NCBI RefSeq assembly: GCF_000701445.1
Contig: NZ_JNIX01000007.1
Coordinates: 107,501 to 171,500, forward strand
Source of the DNA: Brevundimonas bacteroides DSM 4726
GTDB lineage: Bacteria > Pseudomonadota > Alphaproteobacteria > Caulobacterales > Caulobacteraceae
Reading direction: 5' to 3'
DNA length: 64,000 nt
Shown: one piece after another, positions 10,077-19,504 of the stretch
Layout: each line of letters begins with the position of its first letter
Numbering within the stretch: position 1 is the stretch's first letter
Notes under the pieces: model-generated
What the model saw: the letters and a program-made list of their open reading frames with translations, nothing else
Told to the model about the DNA's origin: nothing
The model's database searches: none
Translations under genes and position numbers: made by a program

Positions 10077-10855
10077 TGCCCACCCATGTCGAAGCGCGCC
10101 GCCATGGCGACGGCATGGTCGGCCAAGGCCGGCGAGTTCGACCAGTGCTCCATGAGGTCGGCGTAGGACAGGCTGCAGAAGGCGACCTCGGCGAGCGCAT
10201 CGCTCACCTCGGCGCTGAAGGTCGCCAGCTCCGCGCGGTGGCCGTCAATGGCCGCACGGGAGACCGGCGGCCCGTCCGGGTAGGCATGAGGTTCAGCGTA
10301 GAGATAACAGAGCACCGCCCGACGGCCGGTGGCTTGGGCCTGAGTCCGCAGACCAAAGGCGTGCTTCACCAACTGGGCGGCGTCGAGGAACACAAAGGCG
10401 CGGCCTTGCACCAGGCTATCGCGCATCGCCTCAAAGGCGCCCATCGCCTCACCCCATACCGGCCGGGAATAGGCCGCGGAGAAGTTGGCCGACTTACGGT
10501 CCCTGAAGGGCTCATAGCGCTTGGATTCGATGCCGATCAGCTGGCCGTCCGTCTCTACCCCAACGTCGAGCCAGGGGTGGTGGCCGCCGCTCCAGGGGAA
10601 GCGCATCTCAACCTCGAGGTCGACGCACCGGGCGTCCCCGGCCGCAACGAGGCCGGGCAGGCTCAAAGCCTCCGGCCGATCAGCGAAGAAGCCGAAGGCG
10701 TTGGCGGCCAGGGCGGCCGAGGACTCAGGGTTGGCGAACTTGCCGCTGACCAATTCCTGGCCGCCGGCGACCTGGTAGCGCGCCAGGATGGCGGCCTTGG
10801 GCAGATGGTCGAGCAGCGCGGCTTGCGCGCCGGCGAGGGGATCGAGCGTATTCAA
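10073..10855 (-). CDS. PD-(D/E)XK restriction-endonuclease-like protein
   Basis: 260 aa. The core WLDVGVETDGQLIGIESKR (95-113) contains Asp97 and E110-S-K112, the pattern of the PD-(D/E)XK nuclease fold. The rest resembles uncharacterised restriction-like proteins (PGN_0703 type), an assignment made from memory of the family. No fused helicase or methyltransferase. Four-base overlaps on both sides (10073-10076 and 10852-10855) bind it into one operon with the AddA-like gene and the exonuclease. It may cut DNA generally or recognise a modification state. No specificity can be read from the sequence. Confidence 0.75.
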   Translation of the reverse strand: MNTLDPLAGAQAALLDHLPKAAILARYQVAGGQELVSGKFANPESSAALAANAFGFFADRPEALSLPGLVAAGDARCVDLEVEMRFPWSGGHHPWLDVGVETDGQLIGIESKRYEPFRDRKSANFSAAYSRPVWGEAMGAFEAMRDSLVQGRAFVFLDAAQLVKHAFGLRTQAQATGRRAVLCYLYAEPHAYPDGPPVSRAAIDGHRAELATFSAEVSDALAEVAFCSLSYADLMEHWSNSPALADHAVAMAARFDMGGQ

Positions 10856-13800
10856 ACCGCAGCCTCGGTTTGGCGCGCGACCCTGAGCAGGGCGCCGACG
10901 ATCGGCATGTGAATGTAGAGGCCGTCACAGGCCTGGCCGACGGCCGCTTCGATCGCCTCGGCATAGAGGCCGAGCTGAGGCCCATAGCTGACGGCGCGGG
11001 TCTCCCAAGTGTCGCGCGAGCCGGGAAAGCTCTTGTGATCGATGACCGCGAAGCCAGCGTCGTGTTCCGCCAGAAGGTCGATCCGGCCTGACACCAGTTG
11101 ATCGCCGAGCCGGGCGAACACCGGCGTCTCGCGGTGAAGCCGTCCGTTGGGCCACAAGCCGCCCAAGTGACGCTGCAGGCGATCACAGGCGTCGAGCACG
11201 TCCTGAGCCTGAACCTGATGCACGTTCCAGCGCTCCAGGATGCGATTGGCCTTCGCCAACCGGGCTTCGCCGGAGGCATGAGCGTCGTCCGCGGCGAAAA
11301 TGGCGTGAACCGCCTCGCCAAGCGCAAGCATGTCGGGGGCACCGACAAAGGGCAGACGCGGGCCGAGTTGGATCTTCTCGACGACCACGAAAGGGCTGGA
11401 GCTTGCCTCGCTGCTCGGCCGCCGATGCAACGGGGCCCGATCGCGACGTTGACGCGTCAGGCGAACATAGGTCGGACGCACGACCGGTGGGACGAGGGCG
11501 TCATCGACCACAAGCGGGCTCACGCGCGCGGCGAAGGTCTCCCGTCCGGCCGTCAGGACATTGTTGGCGCCCGAGGGCAGGGCGACATGGCCGGGCGCGG
11601 TCCCGTCGAGGACCTGCAGCCACTTGAGCTCGCCCTTCGCGGGCGGGGCGAACACCGCGTAGTCTCGGGCGCGGGTCACGCCGACATAGAGCAGCCGGGT
11701 TTCCTCCTGACGGGCGCGAAGCTCGGCGGCCTGGCCCAGCGGCGAGGTCAACGCGGCTTCATCCAGGCCGACGTCCTTGCTCTGGCTTGCATAGGGCCAT
11801 GGCCAGTAGCGGATCCAGCGGCCAGCCAGCGGATCGCGCCAGTCCAGGGCGCCTTCGGCCTCGGCCACGGGTTCGAAGAGGCGCGGCTTGGGTTCACGAT
11901 TGAGCCCGGTGAGGACGACCAGCGGCCACTCGAGCCCCTTGGCGCCGTGGTAGGTCATCACCTTCACAGCGTCGGCCTGCAGGCTCTTGGGGCGTCGGGG
12001 TTCATCGGCCGCCAAGGCCAGCACGAGGCCTGATGGGGTCGCCGGCGCGCCGGAGCTGGCGCAGCTGGCTTCATAGGCCCGCGCGAAGCCGCGCAAGGCT
12101 TCAAGATCATCCAGCCGCGCCGCGACGTCGCCCCAGGTCTCGATCCGCCGAATGACCTCCGGCAGGACGATCAAGGCGTCGACAAGATCGGCGGGGGTGA
12201 GGGTCAAGACCGTTTCACGCAGGCTCGCCAGGGCGGTCGAGATGGGGACTGCGGCCTGCAGGGCCGCGTCCTGATCCTCGGCGCTGACCGCCTGCAGCCA
12301 GAGGTCCGAGGTCGGATCGTCGCTGAAGAAGCGGGCAAGTTCCGCCAAGGCGAGGCGATCCGTCGGGTCGGCGACCCAACGGAAGGCGGCCATCACCAGT
12401 TCGACGTGAGGCGTCCTGGCCAAGCCGTCACGTTCGACGGCGACCTTGACCCCAAGACGGCTGAGTGAGCTGGCGACACGCAAGATGTCAGCGTGGCTGC
12501 GGCAGAGCACGGCCACGTCGCCGGCCTTCAGCGGCCGCACCCCGCCCTCGGCCTTGTCGCCGACGACCCAATCTGACCCGTCGGCGATGGCGTCGCGGAT
12601 GCCCGCTGCGAGCGCGGCGTACTGCAGGTCCAGCTTGCCCTCGAGCCACCAGACGGCGAAGGGCGCGTGATCAAAGCCGTCTTCCTTCCGCGCGGTGCCC
12701 GCGAAGGCATGTTCGGAGGCTGGCAGACCCATGGCCGTGAAGGCCGGACCAAAGGCGGCGTTGACGAAGGATACGATGCCCTCGCGGCTGCGGTAGGATG
12801 TGGCCAGCACCTCCTGCGGCTCGGTTGTCGTCGAGGCGACGCCGTCGAACGCGGCCTGGGTCAGGGCGCTGTCTGCGTTGCGGAAGCCGTAGATCGCCTG
12901 TTTCGGATCGCCGACCCAGGTGCTGGCGTCGACCAGCTCGGCCATCGCGGTGAAGATGGCGATCTGCAGTGGACTGGAGTCCTGAAACTCGTCGACGAAT
13001 ACGCGGCTGATCCGCTCCCCCAGGCGCCCGGCCATGGCCGGGTCTTGGAGCACCTCCAGCGCCAGGGCTTCCTGGTCGATGAAGTCCATCAAGCCGCGCG
13101 CGGCCTTGTAGGCCTGGTAGGCATCCAGCGCCTCGGCCGCGCAGGTGAAGAGGGTGCGGATGAAGGCTTCGCAGTCCGCGTGCAACCGCGGATGCTCTGG
13201 GTGGCGCGCGGCGGCGCGCGACACCGCGTCCAGGGCGTCGATCAGCGCCTGGCCGTCCTTCTTGGCGCATTTGACCTTCGAGAGCCGCGCCCAGTCGGGC
13301 CACGACAGGCGCTCCCCGCGTTGGGCGGCGGTATGGACCGGCCGCAGCAACTTGAGCGCCGCCTTGCCGTCATTGCCGAGTTCGGCGGGAAACACAGCGA
13401 GGGCCGCGGTCACGGCGCCTTGCAGGGCCTTGTCCAGCGCGTCCGCGCTGACAGACGGAGCCGGCAGCAAAGCCAGGAAGGTCTCGACCGACCGATCGGC
13501 GGAATGGGCGAGGCCTGCGGCGCCCAGACCATTGGCGCGGGCCAATTCGATCAACCGTCGCACGGTCGAGCGCCAGTCCGAGCGCTCGGCGTCGGCGGCG
13601 CGTTTGGGCTCGAAGAAGCCCATGGCGTCGGCCAGGGCGTTGAGCGCCGGCGCGTGCCGCTCGATCGCGGTGTCGGCGGCGATGGCGAACAGGCGCGAGA
13701 CGCCATCTTCCGGGATGACCTCGGCGCGGGGCGAACGACCAAGATCGATCGCGTGCTCGCCGACAATCTGGCCGCAGATCGAATTGACGGTGCCGAACCG

Positions 13801-14019
13801 GGCTCCAAGCAGACGTGCGGCCTTCTCAGCGCGCCCGGACTTGAAAAGATGGGCGCGCGACCGCTCGATGAGTTCGTCGGCCGCCTTCACCGTAAAGGTG
13901 GTGGCGACGATTTCCTCCGGTTCACGGGTTTCTACCTCGCTGGCGATGTCCCGGACGATGCGCGTTGTCTTGCCGGCTCCGGCGGAGGCCACGACGGTGT
14001 TGATCTTGGCGGAGGTCAT
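10852..14019 (-). CDS. AddA-like UvrD/SF1 helicase-nuclease
   Basis: 1055 aa from ATG at 14017-14019, two bases after the AddB-like stop. The frame is open further upstream, but that part lies inside the other gene. SF1A helicase motifs: Walker A ASAGAGKTTR (11-20), motif II VDEFQDSS (342-349), GDPKQAIYGFRNAD, a motif V region YHGAKGLEWPLVV and VTRARD near the end of the motor. A C-terminal RecB-type nuclease has GRIDLL, IDHKS and a following Tyr-Gln-Leu stretch (YGPQLGLYAEAI). With the AddB-like partner it should form a double-strand-end resecting helicase-nuclease. It sits inside a defence island under the shared operator, so it is probably an anti-phage paralogue, not the housekeeping AddA. 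Confidence 0.88.
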   Translation of the reverse strand: MTSAKINTVVASAGAGKTTRIVRDIASEVETREPEEIVATTFTVKAADELIERSRAHLFKSGRAEKAARLLGARFGTVNSICGQIVGEHAIDLGRSPRAEVIPEDGVSRLFAIAADTAIERHAPALNALADAMGFFEPKRAADAERSDWRSTVRRLIELARANGLGAAGLAHSADRSVETFLALLPAPSVSADALDKALQGAVTAALAVFPAELGNDGKAALKLLRPVHTAAQRGERLSWPDWARLSKVKCAKKDGQALIDALDAVSRAAARHPEHPRLHADCEAFIRTLFTCAAEALDAYQAYKAARGLMDFIDQEALALEVLQDPAMAGRLGERISRVFVDEFQDSSPLQIAIFTAMAELVDASTWVGDPKQAIYGFRNADSALTQAAFDGVASTTTEPQEVLATSYRSREGIVSFVNAAFGPAFTAMGLPASEHAFAGTARKEDGFDHAPFAVWWLEGKLDLQYAALAAGIRDAIADGSDWVVGDKAEGGVRPLKAGDVAVLCRSHADILRVASSLSRLGVKVAVERDGLARTPHVELVMAAFRWVADPTDRLALAELARFFSDDPTSDLWLQAVSAEDQDAALQAAVPISTALASLRETVLTLTPADLVDALIVLPEVIRRIETWGDVAARLDDLEALRGFARAYEASCASSGAPATPSGLVLALAADEPRRPKSLQADAVKVMTYHGAKGLEWPLVVLTGLNREPKPRLFEPVAEAEGALDWRDPLAGRWIRYWPWPYASQSKDVGLDEAALTSPLGQAAELRARQEETRLLYVGVTRARDYAVFAPPAKGELKWLQVLDGTAPGHVALPSGANNVLTAGRETFAARVSPLVVDDALVPPVVRPTYVRLTRQRRDRAPLHRRPSSEASSSPFVVVEKIQLGPRLPFVGAPDMLALGEAVHAIFAADDAHASGEARLAKANRILERWNVHQVQAQDVLDACDRLQRHLGGLWPNGRLHRETPVFARLGDQLVSGRIDLLAEHDAGFAVIDHKSFPGSRDTWETRAVSYGPQLGLYAEAIEAAVGQACDGLYIHMPIVGALLRVARQTEAAV

Positions 14020-14021
14020 GG

Positions 14022-16718
14022 TCAGTTCGCCTCCTGGGTGACGCGGCAAAGGCTGGTGAGTTCGCAGTAGCGGCAAGGCTCCTCGTTCGGACTGACGCGC
14101 AGATCGGCGGGGAAGTGATCGGCGGCCCGCGGCAGGCCGGCGCCAAGGGCGACGCCGTTGGCGGCGAGATCGCGCCAAGCCCGCCAGGTCTCGACGAGGT
14201 CGGTCCAAGTATCGGTGAGCGAGCGTGAGGCCTCGATCTCCTCGTCGGCGACGAAAGCCCCTGTCGGCCCGATCAGCCGACGCTGATTGAGAAGGTAGTA
14301 GGCGCCCGGGGCCGGTGCTGCGGCCGCCGGGTCGGCGATGGCGCCGTAGGTCGCCAGCTGCAGCGCCCGACCTTCCGCGAGCTCAGTGCGACGACGGTTG
14401 GCGCTGCGCGTCCATTTCAGGTCAATCACGCCCGTCCCTTTGGCAGGGTGGCGGACCACGAGGTCGAGGCGGCCCAACACCGCCAGCCCGTTGGCGAACG
14501 CCGCCTCACGATCGAGTTCGGTGCCTACGACCTCCAGGTTTTTCTGCCGGAGCAGGCGTGCAAGTTCGGCGAGGGCGGCGGGGACGCGGGCGCGGGCCGC
14601 GGCCAGTTCACCCGCGAATTCGGGCTGCTGAAGGGGCGAGGCGATGGCGCTCAGCAGAGCGTCGAACACCGCGTCGACCTGTTGCAGAACCGCCTCGGCG
14701 TCCGCCACGGGTCCAGGCTGGAGAACGTGGTTTGCGATCTCGTGGGCCAGATTGCCAAGCAGCTGATCCGGCCCGGGGATTTCCGAGAACCGGCCGCGCG
14801 AGAGTCGCAGGACGTCGAGGAGCATCCAGCGCATCTGACAATCAGCGAGACGCTCGAAGCTGGTCGCGCTCTCCTTGCGGTCGGCCAGTTTGGCGACCGC
14901 CGAAGCCGGCAAGGTCCAGCGGGCGCGCGCCTGCGGCGGCTGGACGATAGCGACCAGCTCCCGAGGCAAACGCCGTCCCGCCAGATCGTGGGCGGCGTCT
15001 TCGAGCAGTCGCTCCGCGCTCCAACGGATCTTCCGCCCAGCGGGTTGAATCAGGGGATTGAGCTGATGGGCCAGCGGGTGACTGACGGTCTCTTCGCCTC
15101 CGGACAGGGCCGGGCGGATCAACAGGGCGCGCGTCTGCGCATGATGGAGTGCGTTGGCGTACCCCCATCCAATGCGCGCCGCCGCAGCCGAGGGCGTCTC
15201 AAGCGCGCACCCTGCACTCGTGAGGGCCGCCGTCTCTGCCTGGCTCCACGGGCTTGTCGGCACGCGGTCGCCGGGACCCTTGAAGTCCCACCAGATCAGA
15301 CGCTCGACCGGCCCCCAGATGGACGCCGGATTCTTCACGCAACGCAGACCCCCAGCAGTGGCGACGTGCTCAGGGTTCTGGGCGCCTTCCGCCAGCACCT
15401 GCTCGATCATCCGCTCGACCAGGAGGGCCGGCAGGGGATCTTGACCCAGGACATCGATGGCTTGGGTGAGGGCGCTGGCCGCGCCGGCCACGGTCAGCAG
15501 CAAGGGGTCAGAGGCGCCCGCGTCGGTCTCGATGGCCCATTGGCCCACGCGCCCGGCGATCCGCCGGGCGGCGTCCGCCGGAATGCCGTCGATCCGGTTG
15601 TAGAGCCCGCCGGTCGTCCACTCGCGCCAGCGGTCTCGGCGGCGGCTGATTTCGGTCTCCGCTTGGGGATGATCGGCGAACCGTTCCGTCAGGTCTGCGT
15701 CCAGATCCGCCCAGGCGCGATCCCAGGCGGCGGCGCCGGTGCCTGGCTCGCGGGCCAGGGCGCGCGCCAGCTTGCGCGCGGCGCTCCGACCGATAGGCGG
15801 CCGGGGTAGCAACAAGAGATCAAGCAACGCCTTGGCGTCGAAGGGCGCCCAGCTGGCGGCGAAGGCGAGGGGGAGGACCTGCAGCGCGCCCCGCCACGGC
15901 GAGGCGGCCGATTGCCCAAGGGCGGGCAGCCCCCGCGCCTGCAGGGCGCGATCCAGCAGCGCCGTGTCGCCGTCGCAGCTGACGATCACCGTCCCGGCCA
16001 GTTCCTCTTCGGACCCGGCGGCCAGCCACTCGGCCAGCGCTTCAGCGGCCATCAGGGCCGTATCGGCGTCAACCGTCACAAAACTCGCATCGCCGTTCAG
16101 CGGCGGCGAGGTTCCCGTGGTGAGGAAGGCCCGCACCCGGTCCAGATCGCTATCAGCGTCCGCGCCCGGCCTTGCGACCTGCTCGATCGTGACGTCGCAG
16201 CGCTCAAGCTGGTCGACGAGCCGGCGACAGGGCGGCGGCAGCAGTTCTCGTGGCTCGACCAGGCGCAAGCGGTGGAGCGTGATCGCCGGCTGGTCCGTGA
16301 GGGCGGTCAGTACGGCGCACAGACGGTCGGCCGTCCCGGGCGGGAGCGAAGGCCCGGAGACTTCGGCCTTGGCCAGGTCGTCGAGGCGAGCCGAGCCCAT
16401 CGGCTGGCCGGGCCAGCCTGCGGCGACCAGTTGATCACGCCAGCCCAGCAGCGTCTTGGCGGTGGCCCAGGGGTCCCGCGAAAAGGAATCGGCGAAGAAC
16501 GGGGCGCTCCCTGTTGTCGAAGCCGCGCGCAATTTTGCGGCATAGGCGGCGATCCGAACCGCCTCTGCGCCGCGCGGCCCCGTCAGTCCCAGCTGGACTT
16601 CCAGGACATCGATCAGGCCGCTCGGGCCGACGACCGCCGCGTGCAGAGCGCCAGACCCTTCGCCCGGGAAGTCCGGATAGGCGCGCCCGTCGCAGGCCAG
16701 TCCCAAAATCAAATCCAT
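14022..16718 (-). CDS. AddB-like PD-(D/E)XK nuclease with Fe-S cysteines
   Basis: 898 aa from ATG at 16718. An in-frame ATG at 16751 would add 11 residues. The later start leaves 54 bases to the operator, like its sister units. The N-terminus shows no Walker A motif, so the helicase half is probably not ATP-hydrolysing. The C-terminal part has the nuclease core GRLDLVV and IDLKW (about residue 760) with a following Gln-Leu-Ala-Thr-Tyr segment. It also has the four cysteines expected for a 4Fe-4S cluster: one in LADCQMRW (about 626) and three in CRYCELTSLCR (about 879-889). This is the AddB/Cas4 arrangement. It is the first gene of the nuclease operon and directly precedes its AddA-like partner. 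Confidence 0.85.
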   Translation of the reverse strand: MDLILGLACDGRAYPDFPGEGSGALHAAVVGPSGLIDVLEVQLGLTGPRGAEAVRIAAYAAKLRAASTTGSAPFFADSFSRDPWATAKTLLGWRDQLVAAGWPGQPMGSARLDDLAKAEVSGPSLPPGTADRLCAVLTALTDQPAITLHRLRLVEPRELLPPPCRRLVDQLERCDVTIEQVARPGADADSDLDRVRAFLTTGTSPPLNGDASFVTVDADTALMAAEALAEWLAAGSEEELAGTVIVSCDGDTALLDRALQARGLPALGQSAASPWRGALQVLPLAFAASWAPFDAKALLDLLLLPRPPIGRSAARKLARALAREPGTGAAAWDRAWADLDADLTERFADHPQAETEISRRRDRWREWTTGGLYNRIDGIPADAARRIAGRVGQWAIETDAGASDPLLLTVAGAASALTQAIDVLGQDPLPALLVERMIEQVLAEGAQNPEHVATAGGLRCVKNPASIWGPVERLIWWDFKGPGDRVPTSPWSQAETAALTSAGCALETPSAAAARIGWGYANALHHAQTRALLIRPALSGGEETVSHPLAHQLNPLIQPAGRKIRWSAERLLEDAAHDLAGRRLPRELVAIVQPPQARARWTLPASAVAKLADRKESATSFERLADCQMRWMLLDVLRLSRGRFSEIPGPDQLLGNLAHEIANHVLQPGPVADAEAVLQQVDAVFDALLSAIASPLQQPEFAGELAAARARVPAALAELARLLRQKNLEVVGTELDREAAFANGLAVLGRLDLVVRHPAKGTGVIDLKWTRSANRRRTELAEGRALQLATYGAIADPAAAAPAPGAYYLLNQRRLIGPTGAFVADEEIEASRSLTDTWTDLVETWRAWRDLAANGVALGAGLPRAADHFPADLRVSPNEEPCRYCELTSLCRVTQEAN

Positions 16719-16760
16719 ACCGGTTTCCCCGCCAATATCATCCGCCGCCATTCTTGGAGG

Positions 16761-17774
16761 CTACCGTGTGTCCCCGACAGATTCGGTCGGGTGACGGGAA
16801 AGGTGAGCCGCTAAGGCATTCTGCAGTTCGGCAACCATCAGGTCCTGCAACCTGGGCGGCGAGATGATCTCGACCTTGTCCGCCCAAGTGAACAGGTGCC
16901 AAGCGAGCTCAAGCATGCCGCTGGCGGTGAAGCTGACCAGGACTGACCCATCGGCCTGTTCGGCGACCTGTTGGTTGGAATGGAAGCGCCACCCCAAGGC
17001 GTCCGCCGCGCCGTGCGGTTTGATGCGCAGAACCACGTCTTCAGCGTCCCCATGGAAGACCCCGAACGAGCGGCCGGCGAAGGCCGACAGGCTAAAGTCT
17101 TGCGGCGGCGGGGCCGGGCAGTCCATCAGCGTCAGGTCGTGGATGCGATCCAGCCGCCACGACTTGGGTTCCGTCGTCCCCAGTTCGGCGGCGACGAGAT
17201 AGTTGGTGCGGCCAAACATCAGGCCGTAGGGCGCCACCTCCCGGATCCGTCCCGGCGTCGAGCCGCCGTCGTAAGAGAACTTCAGCGCGCACATGGCTTT
17301 GACCGCGTGGCGGACGGTGGCCAGCACGGTTTCGTCCTCAAAGGGCCGCGGACCCGCCTGTACGGCGACGGTCTCTGCGTGCAGTAGCGCTTCCATGTCC
17401 GGCACCAGCTTGCGAAGCGCCGAGGACCGCATCGAGGCGCGAACCTTGGTCTCGATGGACGCGAGGGCGGCGGCGCGGTCGTGGTGGCCGGCCGAGCGCA
17501 TGGCCTCTGCCGTTGTGCCTAGGGCGACGAGCTCTTCGGCGGTCGGCGCCTGGAAGAGCCCGTCGAGGCCCGCTGTCATCCGGTAGCGTTTGGACGGCGG
17601 CTCTTCGATGCATTCGAGCTGCGGGAAGAGCTGCTCCAGGGCGTCGCGCATGCGCTCGACCGTGCGCCGGCCAGTGCCCGCCACCTCGGCCATCTCATCG
17701 AGGGTGAGCCCCTCGGCCGACCCGGCGAGGACGCGCGCCAGGTGCAAAAGTGACTGTGCTTTCTCGTGGCGCAT
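16761..17774 (-). CDS. WYL-domain transcriptional regulator (BrxR/CapW-like)
   Basis: 337 aa. N-terminal winged helix-turn-helix (LTLDEMAEVAGTGRRTVERM, about 23-42), then a WYL-type domain (about 150-240, with FSYDGG and SWRLDRIHDL) and a C-terminal WCX-like dimerisation segment. Proteins of this type repress BREX, CBASS and other defence operons, and are thought to release DNA on sensing a nucleic-acid or nucleotide ligand. It is the only WYL protein in the island and lies at its centre, between two operators (16773-16791, inside its own 3' end, and 17835-17853, 60 bases before its start). It is the best candidate to bind all four CCCGAC-N7-GTCGGG sites. Confidence 0.88.
   Translation of the reverse strand: MRHEKAQSLLHLARVLAGSAEGLTLDEMAEVAGTGRRTVERMRDALEQLFPQLECIEEPPSKRYRMTAGLDGLFQAPTAEELVALGTTAEAMRSAGHHDRAAALASIETKVRASMRSSALRKLVPDMEALLHAETVAVQAGPRPFEDETVLATVRHAVKAMCALKFSYDGGSTPGRIREVAPYGLMFGRTNYLVAAELGTTEPKSWRLDRIHDLTLMDCPAPPPQDFSLSAFAGRSFGVFHGDAEDVVLRIKPHGAADALGWRFHSNQQVAEQADGSVLVSFTASGMLELAWHLFTWADKVEIISPPRLQDLMVAELQNALAAHLSRHPTESVGDTR
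16773..16791 (-). promoter_or_regulatory. WYL-regulon operator copy 2
   Basis: CCCGAC-AGATTCG-GTCGGG, a perfect 6-7-6 inverted repeat. It overlaps the last codons of the WYL gene and lies 54 bases before the AddB-like start at 16718 (21 before the alternative ATG). It should control the four-gene nuclease operon. Confidence 0.75.
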
Positions 17775-17834
17775 GGCGTCCCCCCAACTTGGACGCGCTG
17801 AGCTTACCTGCGGTTGATGTGCCGTCGAGTCCCA

Positions 17835-17853
17835 CTCGACCGATTCTGTCGGG
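17835..17853 (+). promoter_or_regulatory. WYL-regulon operator copy 3
   Basis: CTCGAC-CGATTCT-GTCGGG on the + strand: the same site as the others in the opposite orientation, with one arm mismatch. It is in the divergent space between the WYL gene (start 17774) and the DUF4258-like gene (start 17897, 43 bases away). In the other three copies the orientation matches the direction of the downstream gene. By that rule this copy serves the forward operon, though it can also affect the regulator's own promoter. Confidence 0.75.
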
Positions 17854-17896
17854 CGCCCCCTGCAAGGTGAGGCTCAGAAGACAGGGAGATTTGGCT

Positions 17897-18199
17897 ATGA
17901 CGTATGCGCTCACTCAACATGCGGCTATTCGCACCCAGCAGCGGGGCGTGCCGCACCATCTGATCGACGCCTTGATGAGCTATGCCGATTTCGAGGCGCC
18001 GGTCGGCGGCGGCTGCACCGTGCTGCGGATGACCCGTGACCGGCTCGACGACCCGGATTTGGCCGACCGCCTCGGCGCTGAGCGTGAGCGGCTGCGCGGG
18101 CTCAGCATCGTGTGGAGCGATCGGACTGGGGAAATCGTGACGGTGCTGCGTCCGCGCCGGGGCGCCAGCGGCCGGCGCTACCGCCGCGGCGGCCACTAG
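17897..18199 (+). CDS. Small DUF4258-like protein
   Basis: 100 aa from ATG at 17897, with ribosome site GGGAG 8 bases before. The N-terminus (LTQHAAIRTQQRGVPHHLID) resembles the DUF4258 / phage-and-plasmid small-protein pattern of a His followed by a basic helix. The C-terminus is basic and Gly/Arg-rich (RPRRGASGRRYRRGG), suggesting nucleic-acid binding. It is the first gene after operator copy 3 and divergent from the WYL regulator. It could be a regulator, toxin or small defence component. The assignment is tentative. Confidence 0.65.
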   Translation: MTYALTQHAAIRTQQRGVPHHLIDALMSYADFEAPVGGGCTVLRMTRDRLDDPDLADRLGAERERLRGLSIVWSDRTGEIVTVLRPRRGASGRRYRRGGH

Positions 18200-18325
18200 G
18201 CGCAAGTTTTCGGGGCGCTACCAGGACGGGAGGTCTCCAATCTTCCGCGTGGTGGGCTAGTGCTAAGTCTTCGGGGTGATTTGGCTGCGGGTGAGACGAT
18301 CCACGCGCGGACCGCAGGGGTGCTG

Positions 18326-19504
18326 ATGTCGTCTTTGGCGTGGATTGATTTTGACGAGGCGGAGCGTCAGCGCGCGCAACGCATCATGGCCCTCTTTCAG
18401 GAGCGGGAGAGCCGCGACGAGCTGGGCCTGGGCGCCATTCGCGACTCGATCGCCGACCACCTGTTTCCGGGCACCAGCACTATCCAGACTCGGCTTCGCT
18501 ATATGCTGTTCATCCCCTGGATCCTGCGGCGGCTCGAAGGGCGCGACGGCACGGCCAGCCAACTGTCCGCCGAGGGGCGGGCGATGGAGATTAGGTTGTC
18601 GGACGCCTTGAAGGCCGGCGGTGAAACCAGCGGCGTGATCGGCCGAGACGCTGGGGCGCGGCTGCAGCGCCTTCCAAGCTCTGTCTATTGGGCCGGTCTG
18701 GGCGCCTGGGGTATCCGCCAGTTTCCCGGCTCGCGTGAGACCTATTACGCGACCTTGCCGACTGCTCGCCGGCGGCGTCAGCGGTCGGAGGTGGAGGCCG
18801 AAGGCTTCGAAGATCTACAGACCGGCAGCTGGCATCCCGGCCTGCCTGCGGCGCCGACCGATTTCCTCGAGACGGCCACCTTCGCCCTGACGGACGATGA
18901 GGCTCAATTTATCAAGGATCGCTTGGTGGCTTCAGCGCCAACGTCACTGCTCACCTGGCTAGCGCGGCAATCCGACAACGGCCAGTGCGCCTACATCTGG
19001 CAGCACCCTTCGTTGGGCGACTTCCCAACGGCGGCGCGACGCCTGGTGGAGCACGCCGAAGTCTTCTCGGGCGTCATCCATGGCGCTTCGCTCCTCTACA
19101 ATCTGCAGCTTGCGGAACTGAGGGCCCGCGAGGATTGGATCGATCTCTATCGCGGACGGCTCGCCCAATGGGCCGCTGACCTCGACGCCCAACGTCTGGC
19201 TGCCTGGTCGTTGGCTGACTTCTGGCGCGAGGTCGAACACCCCACCCACACCATCCGGCCAGCCTTGGTCCGCTTCGTTCAGGACTGGGTCGCCCTTGCG
19301 CGGACCGGCGCCGCCGAGTTGCCCGACTCTGATGCGGCGCGCGCCCTGGTGCGCGACCGGGAGCGGCGTCTCAAGACATCGCAGTCGCGTTTCGCCAATC
19401 ACGCTGTCCGAGACCGATGGGGCGGCGCCTCCGGCGCAGACCGACTGTCGTTCCGGTGGGGTCAGGCTCAGTCGCACTTGGGGGATCTGCTCCGTGGTCA
19501 ATAG
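18326..19504 (+). CDS. DUF6361-like protein of a PLD/helicase operon
   Basis: 392 aa from ATG at 18326. Start chosen because family members begin MSSL-x-WIDF, and MSSLAWIDFDEAERQRA is seen here. The sequence is helical, with GIRQFPGSRETYY near residue 130 and no catalytic motif that can be named. The DUF6361 assignment is from memory of family sequences. The stop overlaps the GTG of the PLD-like gene by 11 bases, and that gene in turn overlaps the helicase. Three such overlapping genes imply a complex. No known biochemical role. Confidence 0.7.
   Translation: MSSLAWIDFDEAERQRAQRIMALFQERESRDELGLGAIRDSIADHLFPGTSTIQTRLRYMLFIPWILRRLEGRDGTASQLSAEGRAMEIRLSDALKAGGETSGVIGRDAGARLQRLPSSVYWAGLGAWGIRQFPGSRETYYATLPTARRRRQRSEVEAEGFEDLQTGSWHPGLPAAPTDFLETATFALTDDEAQFIKDRLVASAPTSLLTWLARQSDNGQCAYIWQHPSLGDFPTAARRLVEHAEVFSGVIHGASLLYNLQLAELRAREDWIDLYRGRLAQWAADLDAQRLAAWSLADFWREVEHPTHTIRPALVRFVQDWVALARTGAAELPDSDAARALVRDRERRLKTSQSRFANHAVRDRWGGASGADRLSFRWGQAQSHLGDLLRGQ

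Noticed and set aside
14020..14208. Upstream extension of the AddA-like gene
   Set aside because: Out of frame with, and inside, the AddB-like gene; arginine-rich noise. The ATG at 14019 gives the normal Walker A N-terminus.
18203..18276. Short direct repeat AAGTtTTCGGGG / AAGTcTTCGGGG before the DUF6361-like gene
   Set aside because: Only two imperfect copies of about 12 bases; could be chance in GC-rich DNA.
19296..19493. Longer start of the PLD-like gene
   Set aside because: It would overlap the DUF6361-like gene by 200 bases and has no similarity; the GTG at 19494 fits the overlap pattern of the operon.
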